Assembly (NCBI RefSeq): GCF_963678975.1
Contig: NC_089281.1
Location: forward strand, 7,713,277 to 7,777,276
Length of the DNA stretch: 64,000 nucleotides
Source of the DNA: Dysidea avara
Lineage: Eukaryota; Porifera; Demospongiae; Dictyoceratida; Dysideidae
Reading direction: 5' to 3'
Shown here: positions 1 to 13,929 of the stretch, one piece after another
Layout: every line of letters starts with the position of its first letter
Numbering within the stretch: the first letter of the stretch is position 1
Notes under the pieces: generated by a model
What the model saw: only the letters and a program-made list of their open reading frames with translations
The model's database searches: none
What the model was told of the DNA's origin: nothing
Translations under genes and position numbers: made by a program

Positions 1-114
1 TTGCACTGTACAGGCATATGCTGCATGAAGCATCAACAAGAAGCTTCAAGCAACTGCAACAGCAGCAGTAGCCAACAGCAGCAAGCAGCTAGCTGCAAGG
101 ATTCAGCGCAAACC

Positions 115-557
115 AGGGGCGGATCCAGGAGCTGGCAAGGGGAGGGGCACAAACAGGCTAAGTTGTAGGTGGTTGGGGAGAGCCAGATTTTCTTGTTAGT
201 GGCTGCATTTTTGAAGCAGCAAATAATCACCTCTTAGTAGTATCTCACTGTTTATTTTTGCTATTTTGGCCCTTGCAGATGGTTGTGAAGTCTTAAAGCT
301 GTTTTAACAGCAACACAATAATTATTTTTAGAGGCGCTTAGTCCGCACGAAGGTGCTGCGTGGCTGTTTCACAGCTAGTTTGACTTTAGTTTCAGGCGAA
401 TTTGTAATAAATGCTAGTAAAATGTGTATATTTTCATGAGTTTTATGGCTTGACACAAAGTTCAGTAATTTAATTTTTAATCAGAAGTATTGCTGGCTAC
501 TCCACAAGGGGGGGGGGGGGCATTTGCCCCAAATGCCCCATCCTGGATCCGCCATTG
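115..557. mobile_element. hAT-like element with AGGGGCGGATCCAG ends
   Basis: AGGGGCGGATCCAGGAGCTG on the left and the inverse GGCGGATCCAGGAT on the right. GCAAAC occurs at both flanks (partial duplication). It interrupts an AGC/CAG-rich tract (about 40-110 and 557-720). Confidence 0.55.
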
Positions 558-1136
558 CAAACAGCAGCAAGCAGTAACAGCCAGCTACTAACTGCTGCAA
601 GGAGTGGTAGTAAGTCATACACAAATAGTGGCAGGAAACTGCAAGAAATAGTGACAAAAGCAGCAAATTGTTAGCAGCGACAACAAGCTATACAAGTAAA
701 ATAGTAGCAATAGCCAGTTGAAAGAAACAGCTATAGTATAGCCAGATGTATTATATAGCTACAAGAAGTAGTAGCCGTTGCACTAGCAACATAAATATAG
801 GTGTCATGTGTTAGTTATACTGTTACTGTATAAACTTTTTAGCATGAACATGCACAATAGTGTAAGGTTTTAGCTTTAGTAAACTGCATAGATGGTATAT
901 AGCTATTTGGAAAATAGTACCTTTGATTTTGGGGAGATAATGAGGTCACCCACTTTAAACAGGCTGTATATATAGGACCAGGTTTTCAGCATGGCCTTGT
1001 GCGGTAAAGCCTTATATAAAAGAGACCAACAATGATAAGGAAAGCAATTGTATTTTGTGCAAGATATGATGATATCATGATGTGATACTCAGAATCTAAT
1101 TATCTAAATACACATGCACTGCCATTTTCTTCAAAT

Positions 1137-1232
1137 AGAGACCATCCACTTGAATCTTCATGTTCTAAAAACCTCAGCTTTGCCTTGGGGTTTTATAAAT
1201 CCACAAAGATCCTTGTGGTTGGTCTCTAACTA
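1137..1232. repeat. Short imperfect inverted repeat
   Basis: AGAGACCATCCACTTGAATC pairs imperfectly with the inverse of AGATCCTTGTGGTTGGTCTC. MITE-sized. Confidence 0.4.
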
Positions 1233-2793
1233 TATAACCTTTATAGCTATATAGGAGCTGTGGCTTTGCTGCACCATTCAAAAAATATTGTATCCGAACC
1301 TTGTTATTGAGATTTATGAGAAGCTAAAGTTGTACCCTTAAAACTAGAATCTGAGTGTAGAAAATATCTCGAGATACTATGGTGACTTCATTATGCAATC
1401 TATAGGCATGTGTCAATTAAAAAGAGCCACAATGACAAGGACCTTCTCTGCTAATTGACTTATCATCCAAATGGCTAATTGACTTTTTTGGATGGGAGAA
1501 ACCAAAGTAATTAAGAGGTGGTTGGTCGAATTTACAACAGTAAAGCTAAAATTTCTTAAGCACTCAATGCAACTATGGCATATTGTACATACAATTCATA
1601 CATAATCAGCCCAATTTTAAAATGTAAGCTCTCTGAGGTTTTGAAATAGTGTGCTACATGGCTACCCTATTTGTGTGCCAGATTAACAGTGTACAAGCCC
1701 ATCTTGTTCTCTATATTCTAAATACATAGCTATATTTGATATTGTTACTATGACATATAAAGCAACTGCATGAGCACATAGTTACATGACCATGCTTCAG
1801 TGCTTTTCAGTAAGCAGTTTGTTTAAAATAGTATATAAATCATCAGGAAGATGACCAATAGTTGCAGTGAATGATAGTGGGTGGAGCTAGCTCCTCCTCT
1901 TCCTCCTCCTCCACCTCCCTACAACAAACAACAATGTGTATAAAACTGGTAGTTTATTGTGCACAGCCTAAGTAAAGTAAGCAAAGTATATAATGATGTT
2001 GGAATTAACATGTATACATATGATGATGCAGCCTGAACAACAACTAGCATTCTGACATTTTGCATAATTATTGCAGTGAAAAAGCTTTTAGCAGAAACAT
2101 TTAACACCAGACACTTTGTCCATGGTATTTTCATAGGACAGATCAATGTAAAACTATACCAATGAAAATCTACACTTTTCAAGGACTTTCGTTGGTAGCT
2201 TAAATAATTTTCATTGATTTGTCCAAAAATAAAAGTTCATTGGTATCACCCAATGAAATTTCATCATAGGGTTGTTAGTCAATAAGAAATGCTATAGACT
2301 CTACATGTTTCAAATCTGTATATTAGCTAAATAAATTTGCCAATATTCTCTTACTAAAGCTTTATTGGCAAGGGCAGTCTAATCTGGCAAAGTAAAAAAA
2401 TTGCAAAAAACTTTACTCTATTTAAATTTACTAAAGTTTTTTGTTTTGTGGTATTTGCAAGCAGTATTAATTTAATAGCTAACTACACAAATTTGACAAA
2501 AAGTCATAAATTTTCCTACTACGTAGAAACTTATACAACACATGTTTAAAAGGGGATCAATGAGCTTTGGGTAATATAACTTGGTAGATAATGGTAATGG
2601 TTATTAGTGTGTTTGTAGCAACATTCACATTGTCAAACTGGCTGCATGCTTGTTTTCACTTCAATGACCAATAAGCAATTCATTTATGCTACCGATACAA
2701 AACAAGATGCTTACCCCTGGATTAGACATCATTATGCTACCTACACAGATAATCAAGTAACCACTTTAGTTACCAAATAAGTATATAGCCTAC

Positions 2794-5700
2794 CACAAGT
2801 ACGATCTCCAAATATACTGATGGTGGGATCATTACATCTACTCACAGCAACACAAGCACTGGTCATACTTGCAGGTTGATTTGTAGTGACCCTATAGAGA
2901 GTCTCATTCTCACATGCCAGACATTCTGTAATACTGGGACCAGTACAAGTTCTACATCCACTAGCACAAGCTGTGAAGAAACAATGAACTATAGTATCGC
3001 ACACACAAATACACTTACCAGAGCAGTTCCCCATTGAGTCCAGATAGGTACCACTATCACAGTTATCACTAGTACACAGACTGGGGGCTGCACCACGTAG
3101 GATCATAGAATCACTACAAGTTATGCAATGCGCTGGACTGACAGGTCTTGAACAAGTAGCACAAGAACTGTCACACCCTACAAGTGTATTGTACTGTAAG
3201 TTGTTCTTTTATTTGTAACCTTACAAGATGGTGGTACATCACCAGTAGCATCAAACTGGGTAATTGCTGTATTGCGGGAACACACAAGATCAGCTGGAGG
3301 ACAAGTGACATTAACTTGACCAAAAGGGAAAGTCAATACTGCACCATCAGAAGAACACAATCTCGTGTCACCTATATTTAAAAGAAAGCTTATATAATTC
3401 GATAGAATACTGCACTAACCAAATCGTGTGACAGTGTAGAAAAGTCTCTGACTGCTGGAGTGTCTGTAACATTGCCTACCATAGCACTGGCCACTACGGA
3501 TATTGGAACTAGTCACCTGTGGGAAGCAGCTCCCTGTAAGTGGAGCTAGAAAATTACAAGCATAACAAGACAGTAAAAATGAATCATTATGCATAATAGC
3601 AATACATAATGTTATATACTACAGACAGTATGCATGTAGTACTGACTGAAATCAGTGCAATCTTGATTGATAATATTTAGACAGACAGCAAAGTCAATTG
3701 AACTCAACTTTATTCAATAATCAAAAGCAACACAAGAACTGACTGACTCTTACATATTATACAGAAAACAATATTTAAGCAATTGATATTACATTATAGT
3801 ATTAGTATAATTGCTAACTCCCAGGCTTTTAGGATTGTCAACACGACATTTTCAAATAAGACTATATACTGTCTTTCTTTGCCTCATACAAAAAAAATAT
3901 CAAATCTCTTTCTTTACATTTAGTGCGACAGCTAGTTTCCTAAATCATGCACTTTCTGTGATTATAATTCTGGTTACTGTGCTCGAACACCTTAAGATGA
4001 TTTTGGTCTTGATTGGTAGCAATAAATCTGAATTTGTTGTTAGAGAAATTGGATCATTGTCTCATTGGTAGTAGTTTGAGGAGTCAAATGATGAGACCAT
4101 GCAGGTGCATTGGTAATTCATTGTAGCAGATAATAACTTTCATAAATCTGCAATGTTTTTCTAGATGGTTGTTGAGTTCACCTAGGCCACATGTAATGGA
4201 CACTTGTGACAATATGCAAAGCAGTAGTCTAGTTATATGCATTTTCTGCCAAAATAGCTGGCCATATAATGATACCCATAGACACTCTTCAGGTGCCCAC
4301 ACCAAACTATATAGCTGAAATGTAAGGTATATCTCAGTAAAATACAAACCTTTGAATCGATTAAAATTTGACTAAATTAAAGAAGTGAAAACCAACCATA
4401 AGTTGCAATCAAGATACTCTAATAGAACAGTCATTCAAAACTGATATAATAAAAAACATGTGCTGTCAGCTATCCACCCATTAATTTCCACCTTATAAAA
4501 GATAGTTCAAAAATGAGAAAGTAAAAAAAAAAGTTGTGAAGTATACAAACAAGTCCTAAAAGTAGCTACAGGCCAGCTGGTAAAACTAAAGCAAAAAATA
4601 TGGAGTCATGGAAAAGGATGCAGCCTTAAAGAGATATTACTGTTGTGATCTGATATCATCAAAAAATTATTGGCTGTAGTGATATTCATGTCAATAAATT
4701 TGAGAATTCTTATATCTCTGCAGTGACTACCCTATCACATCTTTCTCACGTCAGCAATTTTCAATACTGCTCAGCTGGTTTGGTTTTGATCCTGGTAAAC
4801 AGTTTATGTTGTTTACAGAATATAGAGGGACAAAAGAGAAAGGAAAAAAAGGAACCATATCAAAAATAGTCATGGGATTGCAAATCTAATGAGAATATGG
4901 TAAATTACTGACATAAATGGAATTCCACATTTCAAATGACACAGAAATAAGCTCAAAACCCACTAAACTGAGGACTGGTAAACACAGTTTGTGTTGATAA
5001 AGACTTATACTGGACTTATACAATCAAGAACTCAACCTTTACACACAAAGTCACTCATGTGGATATTTTTTGAAGTGAATTGCCGTATATTTCATCTTAA
5101 CACTAAAAAGTGCTTACTAAACCAGCCACTCTAGATCTTTGTCAAGTTGCTTTGAAATATCAAAGAATAATTCATATACATGGTATTCCAAACCATTCCA
5201 GACCGTTTATTCTAATTAAACTGATTAGTTTAGGGTGAATTCCCATGGTCTTGACAACTAGTGAATCCCACAATGCATTACTCGTACATTGGCGAAACAA
5301 TGAATGAGTGGCAGAACTCGCGAAAAGACGGTTATATGCACTCCAGCTAGAGCCATGAGAACAAGATGGAGTATTCCTTAGAGGTATGTGAGTAATAAGC
5401 AGGCCATTTTTGGTGGGTACCACCACGTAATGTTGCTGGCGTTTTGAAAGTACACAAAAATAACTGTGTTTTTATACCATTTTATGTGTTTAATGTGATT
5501 TTGGAGACGTAATCTTTTCAATGGCAATGTATTCAGAACTTTTTGACATGCATAAGTCACTCAATAGGTAGAATAGGCCAGTTGGATGTAACATCATCTG
5601 GTTGTTTGCATACTTTGTGTGCTCTATTAGGGTATGCAATTTATCCTGTCTCATACTCTTCTTAATGTTTAAACTTCTTCTGGAGTAAACCAGAAAGTGT

Positions 5701-8700
5701 GCATTTATGTACGCTATATCACCAATACAAATGGCGTCAGCTGACTGTTAATATGTCACATACAAGTTCATTTCTCTGTTGTCAGATGTCAGTAAGTTTG
5801 ATGTAATGTAGAAACAAAAACATGTTAATTTGTATGATACAATAGCTGTACCTGCATAATGGTAACATACAGCTCACACATTCTTCCACTAAATACTCTT
5901 GTATACCATTGTAACAGAGATAATAAGAAAACTTCATCTTTATTATTACATCATGACCACTTGTTTATAAGGTTGAGCAGCACTATAGGTACCTTGAAAT
6001 TCAACATCAACACGTACACCAGGACTTTTAATAGCAGTAATGCTGTGATGAGCAAATTTATTATATTAGGGATCATTAAGAGCTGGGCTTTTCAGCCAAA
6101 AACATCACCCTAAAACCAGCCTCAATTTCCCTTCATGATGACTTGGTAGTATTGGTTAGGCACAGCCAAGCAAAAAAAATGTCTTCAGACCAACCCCAAA
6201 CCCTCTTAAAAAGTTCTTATGTAATTTAAAAAGTTTCTGTTTAACAGAATTTTATTCGGCTGAATAACTAATTGATGCCTTCAACCAAGCATAACTCAAC
6301 AATTGATATAGCTACAGGCTTGATTTCTTCACTGTTCAATGTTGCTTCGTCCCGAGACGTGCCTTTTTGCCAACCGCAGTACATACAACACACCCATCAT
6401 GGACTTGCTTTTGTCCTCCTTTGTGTTCCAGTTCTTTTTGCTGACAATGCAAGGTATCAATTCACGATAGCACAATGCGGCTCCCCTGTGGCTGCATTGC
6501 TCACCTGTATTTTCTGTAGTGACTGGATTGATAAGACACTTCACATAGTGTTCTTCATTTGTAACACTGTTGAAATAGGTGAAAGTGAAGCATAATGGCC
6601 ACCGCCGTTCAATCTCAAGTAGTTTGGGTTCTCAAATCATCCGTATTTTATGTGGTGACTGCCAGAGGTGCTTTTCCTGTTGTTCTTCATTTATAGCACT
6701 GTATAACAGGGTGAACACAGCTAATAGCGAAGTGTAATGGCTACTTCACTTTTGAGTCAGTAATTAATTATAACTGGAGCACATTCAGATGAAAACTTTT
6801 AACTCTGATGTCATCCTTTCTTTTGATGTGGTAAAATAAACAAGTGTAAGGAAAAATTAGGAATTTTAAGTTCGATTAGGGATCACAGAAATAAAAAGTT
6901 GGGAAACAAGGAAGGTCGCCTACACCTGCAGGTAGCTATACTAGTGGACATTTAATCCCTAATTCAGCCATGGGTATAGGTTGAAGTAGGGATTAACAAT
7001 GTCCACTAGTATATCTGCAGGTGTAGGCAACCTTCCTTGTTTCCCTACTTTTTATTTCTATTATGATCCCTAATTTTCCATATACTTGTAATTATAGTCT
7101 TGCAAAGAATTTTGGTTTATAGTAGCCACAACGTGGAAATTGTAACATGTATTACAGTAGGACCGAATCTCAATTATCCAAACCCTCGATTATTCCAACA
7201 GTATAAGTAACCGCTCTATTAGAGTATTTAGCCATTAGGTGAACGTTCTATTAGAGTAAGTGTATGTTCTAGAATAGAACTCTGTATATAAATGAATGGG
7301 CTTCATTTATCTGAACAAATTCACTTATCTAAACACTTTTATGATTTAACTGGCACACAGGTGTTCAGATAATGGAGGTCCTACTGTATATACATAATGG
7401 GGAAAGTCCTGATATAGGAGGTCAGGTACTAACACTGTACTGTACTACTTTGTGAAATGACCTTTTGCTCAACCACAAACTGTTTCAATGTCGACGTGAA
7501 CTTGATTATAAGTTATTTGTAACTATAAACTGTAAGAAAACAAATTTACATGTGTACCTCCAGGTGGGTTGCAGTATCCATTAGAGTATGGAACAAATAT
7601 GAAGCAGCCATCATAAAAAGTTCTGTTAAAGCAGATAGCCTGCAATTGTCAATAATTACTTAACAAAATTGCTACACATAAAACATACTGAAGCTTGATA
7701 GTCATAACTACACCCGTCAACACTGGGAGGTGAACATGAGTAGGGATAATCATCACAATCAGCAGTAGTAAGATCACAACCTTGTCCTACAACATATAAC
7801 ATAATATATTAATGTGACATATATGCATCACATGCACCTTTTCCCCACAGATACTCATAATAGTGGAGTGATTCAGCAACTGCATAATCAACCTTGTACC
7901 ATCCAGAATCTTCCAATAGGAGCAGTGTGAAGTTGCTGATACTTCGATAACTATTGTTTAGCTACATAATACGACTACCAGATGTGGGTACATAAAATGT
8001 TACCTAGCTTCTGACTCTGCGCTTGATGCAGTCATAACCTCAAAACTAATCACTCGTACCTCCCAATGAGAACTATCATAACATAATAGGCCATGTTAAG
8101 TCATCACCACATATGTTGTTACAGTAAGTACATACTTCACAGACCCACTTCCTCCTTCATTTTCCAGTAACACTCCTTGTAAGTTGGGACAGGAGAAGTA
8201 GTCACGAGCATAACTAAGCACCTGAAAAAATTTTATTGATTGCTATATTCTGCTTTGCTATGTACCTTTGATGAATTAATGGCCAATACATCGGCACCAT
8301 TAATTGTCAGGGTAGTAGATCCATCATATCTGTTGCCATTTTCATCTATAAAACTGCACACAATGGCAGAATACAACCCCAAATACAACTTGTTTACTAT
8401 CCAAAATCTTTACTGCTAAATCCAAGAGCATGTAGTGTTTCGTGAAGTATCAACAAAAAAATGTTTTGCATGTTATCTGATTGTAAACTCTGCAAAACAT
8501 AAAACAACATTTTCATATAACCTGTGACGGATGTGTGCGTAAATGGTGAAAACAAGTTGCTTGAGTTGTTATTAAAGAAGATTTACCAAACTATCACTAT
8601 CAATCATAATGAATCATTATCCATTGCACATGTACATTTATGATGGCAAACCTGTGGGCATATATTTGTATATCCTGTCAGTGGTCTGTTGTTTACAACA

Positions 8701-11700
8701 TCAAAGGTGCACCCAGCAGCATATGCCAAGGTCCCTGCATTGCAGGCAGCTGGAAATTGATAAGACAACAAAAACAAAACACATGTATGGTTGTCAATTA
8801 TCATGTATTCTTAAAAATTGCAATGTTAATAAGTTTATAATGCATTTTATGAGTGTGATCATTGCAATGATAATACAACGTCATTAATTTTAACAAAATA
8901 AGTTACTTGCAAAAAAGGCAAAACCATGCAGCATAAGGGATTTCCAAATTTGATAGGGGTGATCATGAGTGTGGGAGTCTGGTGGCATAGGCCTCCAACT
9001 TTGAACATTTAAAATTGTTCAAATATTCATGATTCAATGGATGATGATACAATTTGTACTTTCAATACAAATTCTTCGTTCTCTTTAAGTTCATTGTTGC
9101 TGCTTTGACTAGATATATATGGTCATTAGGCATAACATTTAATTTACTGGTATAGTGTTAGTACTACAAGTATAAATCAAGATCCAAGTGCATGTACAAA
9201 TTTTTCATGGACATGGCTCTTAGTCCCATAAAGTGTATTTTGTTATTGATCTCTATGACTGCTCTATTAGAGTGGTTTACTGGTATCTCTATCTTTATCA
9301 TTTTCCTTGTGGTTACATGTATGCTCTTGTTCTGTATCTTTATTCACTTCAGGGATTAATGCAAATTTCTTGTTAGCTGTACCGGCTGCACTGTATTGCT
9401 CTTGTTTCCTTCTGTACCTGTGTGCTGCCAAACTTTCATAGGTTGGTGCCCTGCTACAAACCTACAAGTTAAATTTCAGAGGGGATTTCCAGAACCCAAG
9501 CAACCCCCCCCCCCCACCTCCCTAGGTCTGCACGTAAAGGGTAAGTGATTCTAAGCAAAATTATTAACCAGAAACCAACCCTAATAATAATCTATAGTAC
9601 CTTGGTAGTGAAGCTGTACTGGCACCACAATTTGCATCCAACATTTGTCTTAAGTCTTCTGATGAACTAATATTATACCAATACTCCAAAAGTTACTTGT
9701 AACACCCGTGGGCACCAATACCATCTACAACACCTACAATGTATTTGTGATTCTTACCGATATTCATTTTTTCCCTTAGCAATTAGACTGTGGAACTCCT
9801 TACCTTTAGATATAGTCTTTAAATATAGCTAAGTAAAGGGTGTGGCACCCATTTCACTCACGAGTATTCATCCCAAACAAAATGGAATGAATACTCATGA
9901 GTGAAATGGGTGCCACACCCTTTATTTAGTGAGTTGTTTAATCGTTCACACTCTCACAAGACGACATTACAATTAAGCAGTACCATATAATATACCAAGA
10001 TCATCTATGTAATTGTTTTTGGCAGCACAGAATGAAAAGAGACTATCAAATAGCTGACATAAAAAACATTCGGTAATCAAAAAGTCTTACAGGTTGTGAC
10101 TCAAACCCATGTACACAATCAACCATGCTACAAATTCTGCCCATACATGCCATACTATTCTGCAGCCTACCAACAAAACTTTAAAATTACCTGGACAAAA
10201 TTTAATGATTGTATATACTGGGCAGTCAGATCACCCAAGTGGCAAATAGTATAAGTTAGCAGTACCTATTCTATTATTGCCATAGGCCACAAAACATTAT
10301 AACTTATACGATGCAATGCATGGAAGTTTGCTACAAGCTTTTTCATGCACTCCATTGTAAACTGCACTAGTGCTAAAATCAAAATGCCCCTAGAGATCCC
10401 ATTTCTGGGATATGACCATATTAGGTTATACAATTAATGCATGCCTCAATATTATTTACAGACACGCAATATGTAACTGGTTCAGCTATATGTGCCCTTA
10501 AACATGGAGAATAATATATGAAGTATGCATGTGTACAGTGGATCCTCAGTTATCCGAACAGCTTGTGTTCAGACAAGTGAAATTGTTTGGATAACTGAAG
10601 CCCACTGATTTATATACAGAGCTTCATTCAACTACTCTAATAGAACAGTCAATTACTCTGATAGAATGCACACTGATGACAAAATACTCTAATAGAACAG
10701 TCAAATTTGGCGTTCGGATAATCAAGGTGTTTGGATAACTGAGGTTTGGATAAGCGAGGATCCACTGTACTTGCAAGCGACATCTATATACATAACTGTA
10801 CATGAGAGAATCAAGTGGTGTTAGCCATTGTTGAGTTATACTTGTTATGATGTGAGGCTAGTTTCTGATTGATGTTTCTTTTCTGGGACCAGCCGTAGGC
10901 ACTTAAAACTTGAAACTTTGTGATCCCTAATTACATAGTACAGTACCATCTACTGTCATCTATGCATGCACATAATAAACTTACCATCATTAACTACACT
11001 GATGTAATAAATAAAATCAGCATCCACTCCATCACCAGCCCCACCCACTTGACGACATGTAGGATCACACACTGTTATATTTCCCAAGTGTTCAGCTGGT
11101 ATAGCAGCATATGGTCCACACATTGGTATATCATAAGTTTTACAGATATTGTTCCTTGTACTGGTACACCTTGGTGTAACCACAAGATTGTTTGGAGCTC
11201 TGACAACTGATAAAACACTTTCAAAATAAGTGATGGCTTGTTGAAATGCTCCTGATGGGTTCATCAGTATTGGCAGGTTAGTTGATGAATTAGTGATGTT
11301 CTCCATTACAAAATAAATAGCCATCCTGTATGGTCGGTAATCATCAGCTTGTCTTTTGCTTCGAAGGTTGTCACCAGCAGCACTATCCAAATGATGAATA
11401 GGATAACGTGGATGCAGTTTCTGAACAAAATATACCATGCGGTATAGCAATAAACACATGTATTAAATTTTAGCATAACAATGAGCATTAGTTATGTCAG
11501 GAGCTCATAAACACCACAAGGTGCCTTCAGCGCCTATAAGCTCCTGGCTATGTATAACTTAGTGCATTGCCTTATGAACTTGTGACCGGCTTGCAAAACT
11601 TTATATCTGAACATGTTTATAGCTGCATGTCTGAATCAGCTCAACCACAGATGTTTTCAGTAGTTGTGCGTATATTTTTAACAAAACTTCATAAGTTGAA

Positions 11701-13800
11701 AGCTAAATCTGTATCAATATTGTGTTGTCTGTTTGGGTGAGTTGCATTTGTACACGGCTGTGGAATGAGAGGAAACCGTCTGTCTTAAAATTACCCTCTC
11801 CAAAGTGGAATTAGCAGGCCAGACTCTGTAACCCTATACAGGAAGTGGGTGTAATAGTTGCACCCATTAAGTTATAATAATATAGCTACTATATACATAG
11901 CTCCATTGCTATACAGTTCCTTGCATGACAATAATGAAACTTTACAATTTTTTTCAAGGCTGATTGATGCATGTATATTATGTGACTAAATTTGACAAAA
12001 CCAGGCAAATCCAGTATTAAGACCATAACTCAATGAATCAAAGGAGTATGTCAATTGCTTCAAAATTTGATCAGTCTTTCTATGGAAGGATTGTGCAGCT
12101 AATCAAGATGAGTGATTGTGGTTGAACTATATAAACAAATTGGATGTACGTGGAAACCTGAATTTGGTCACATATATAGCATATATATCCAGACCCATGC
12201 AGGTCATTCAATTTTGGGCATGTGGACGCAATTCTGAGCAAATAGTATATATAGGGAAATTTTTGTAACATGAAATTGCAGAGGGTTGTTATCTTTGCAC
12301 ATACCCATGGAATTTCTGTCCATTGTGTCCGACCTACAATGATGGGTGGCTCAGTTGGGAGTATACCATTATACTGCTGGGATTCAGTAGCTACTAGCGA
12401 TATAACTGAAGTAATGTACACAATTTTCTATATACCTACTAAAAATAACAATTAACAATAGCTAGTGTTGCTATTATTGTAGCTATTGTGTGAACTTTTC
12501 AATTCTTATATGAAGCTATCAATTCAGACCTTCAGTGCTGGTCACTGCCAAAGCGTTAATCACAATAACAATAACAATTAGTATATATATATGGGGCTAT
12601 ATATTATTAGGCATTCCAGTATCCGAGATTTTTAAATAAAAAATTCTCCGTATATTCCCCAATAGAACCCTGGCACAAAATAACAACTCGTGTTTAACTT
12701 GGGATTGCTCCGTCGTCCAAGCTCCAATGAGGATGAAAATCGCTGTGGGGTTTTTCCACACGCTGATCATCATGAAAATCTTAGTTTTATCACGTGCGTT
12801 ACATATAAGTAAGTTTTGTGTTGTAATCTTTTCAAGCCTTGTAATGTATGTAGAATACTTTAAAACTTTAAAAAACGTACTGTCAGGTGGAAGGTAGTCA
12901 CTGGTGCTTACTTTAAAGTGCGTAGTTACTTTGCTCGGTTTAGCAATTTTCAGCTCCAGAGCAATTTTCTGATGGCTGTGTCATCAGCTCAAAAGTATAA
13001 ACCACTTCAAAGTCGACATAACAATGCCATAATTGAAACCACAACTCCACCTTAGGTATTGTTGCATCATTGTGGCACCTCCACTTTAGTTGTTTACCTT
13101 TATAAGTTGTTAGCTTGGTGTTTTTACTTACTTGAGATAGCCACTTGCCTATGGGTATACACCATTGTATTGAGAAGTGTGCAGTAGGTGAAACATATTT
13201 GCTCACCACAAAGCATACAAAGATCGCTGAGATCTGATACAATCTGAAGTTACTCTCATTACATGTACAAACTTGCAGCTAGAAGCAACTGCAGTTTCAA
13301 GATAGTCCAGATTGCTAGATGGCTTCCTGATAGTGTGCCATTTTCCCTTTAAAATGTATGCCGATTGGGGAGCCCTGGAGAAAAAATGTACCTTTTTTCA
13401 GTTTTTAAACACTGTGCATTCCGAAGTAGCTAATTCCAACCCAACAAACTATATATTTCTGAGATCGGCAATCAATGCTCTATCTATTGAGCATATAAAA
13501 AAGCCCATTTTTCCAAAATTAAAAATCGGGCTGGAATGCCTAGTATTATAGTATATATGGTGGGGATTTGGCACGCCCAAATGGCTCAATAATGAAACTG
13601 AATAGCAGGTGCATTAAACAACAACGCTGGATATTGTGAATCTTATGGCTTTCGGTTGTTGTGAATGTTTAAATAGCTACACTACTACTCACGGAAATTC
13701 TATCATGGATGCAGTTGTGAGTCAGACCTTCTCCTCTTCCGATACCAACCAGAAGGCTAGTGGTGCCGAGAATCGTGCACAGTACTAACGCCAAATTCAT
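2794..13800 (-). CDS. Leishmanolysin-like (M8) zinc metallopeptidase, gene A, 3' end missing
   Basis: Predicted secreted zinc protease. Exons, 5' to 3': 13693-13800, 10985-11420, 8652-8749, 8398-8489, 8266-8353, 8136-8221, 8004-8072, 7838-7950, 7689-7786, 7558-7639, 3420-3545, 3225-3371, 3019-3177, 2794-2970. All joins keep phase and give about 626 aa. Exon 1 encodes a hydrophobic signal peptide followed by the M8-typical HNCIHD. Exon 2 carries a furin-type RSKRQ. Exon 4 has the zinc motif HETLHALGFSS near residue 230, and exon 7 the third ligand in SHWEVR followed by a Met-turn-like EVMT. The LLEDSGWYKVDY block of exon 8 is also typical of M8. Exons 11-14 are cysteine-rich, with furin-like repeats such as CASGCRTCTGPS. 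The last visible donor (GTAGGC after exon 14) is phase 1, as in gene B, whose two further exons have no match below 2794, so the 3' end probably lies off the window. M8 identity is sure; the substrate is unknown. Confidence 0.88.
6850..7080. mobile_element. MITE with AGGGATC-type ends (copy 1)
   Basis: Long inverted repeats: TTAGGGATCACAGAAATAAA and GGGAAACAAGGAAGG on the left, mirrored on the right by CCTTCCTTGTTTCCC and TTATGATCCCTAA. The inner arms TATACTAGTGGACAT pair as well. Confidence 0.75.
7155..7386. mobile_element. pogo/Tigger-like MITE, TA duplication, second copy
   Basis: CAGTAGGACC...TCAATTATCC at the left, inverse CAGTAGGACCTCCATTATC at the right, TA on both sides. It contains several TCTATTAGAGTA motifs. 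It lies in the 4-kb intron of gene A. Confidence 0.78.
9831..9932. repeat. Near-perfect hairpin, about 45-bp arms
   Basis: AAAGGGTGTGGCACCCATTT and CACTCACGAGTATTCAT are mirrored almost exactly after a short CCAAACAAAATGG loop. It is MITE-like, in intron 2 of gene A. Confidence 0.75.
10536..10767. mobile_element. pogo/Tigger-like MITE, TA duplication
   Basis: CAGTGGATCCTCAGTTATCC at the left and the inverse CAGTGGATCCTCGCTTATCC at the right, flanked by TA on both sides. The interior has three copies of the CTCTAATAGAACAGTC-type motif. It lies in intron 2 of gene A. Confidence 0.8.
11498..11546. mobile_element. 49-bp P-like MITE in intron 1 of peptidase gene A
   Basis: CAGGAGCTCATAAACACC at one end and CGCCTATAAGCTCCTG at the other. 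The flanks GTTATGT (11491-11497) and GCTATGT (11547-11553) match at 6 of 7 bases, the same duplication length as the 6-kb P-like element. Confidence 0.72.
12520..12585 (+). repeat. SINE-like 3' end, copy 1
   Basis: CAGACCTTCAGTGCTGGTCA followed by CTGCCAAAGCGTTA and an AATAAC-type simple tail. Related sequence at 36745-36815 and, inverted, at 40705-40765. Confidence 0.5.
12608..13542. mobile_element. Non-autonomous inverted-repeat element of about 935 bp
   Basis: TAGGCATTCCAGTATCCGAG at the left against the inverse TAGGCATTCCAGCCCGATTT at the right. No recognisable transposase inside. The duplication is unclear (AT-rich flanks). It lies in intron 1 of gene A. Confidence 0.6.
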
Positions 13801-13929
13801 TCTCACTTGTCACAAGAGCCAAATTTGACCTTATAAACGCATAGGTGTGTCTCGAGGTAGGACGTGTGGCGTGGTCATACATGATTAATGGTCACGTGCA
13901 CATGTATCACGTGCACACATGCATCACGT

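Larger units (their letters stand above)
1..2793. other. Region downstream of the last visible exon of gene A
   Basis: No exon could be supported here. It is probably an intron of gene A if the two 3' exons lie beyond the edge, judged by the 2-kb spacing of the same exons in gene B. It holds an AGC-rich tract, a hAT-like element, a small inverted repeat and a CTCCTC-rich stretch at 1885-1920. Confidence 0.5.
3546..7557. other. 4-kb intron of gene A
   Basis: Between exons 10 and 11; the same intron in gene B is only 56 bp. It holds AT-rich sequence, an AGGGATC-type MITE, a pogo-like MITE and one lone CTCTAATAGAACAGTC motif at about 4420. I see no genes here. Confidence 0.7.

Noticed and set aside
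1140-1215. Open minus-strand stretch (GFIKPQGKAEVLEHEDSSGW) as an exon
   Set aside because: It lies within an inverted repeat and matches nothing in gene B.
1919-2182. 87-codon minus-strand open frame below gene A as a possible 3' exon
   Set aside because: No similarity to gene B exons 15 or 16 and no suitable phase-1 acceptor.
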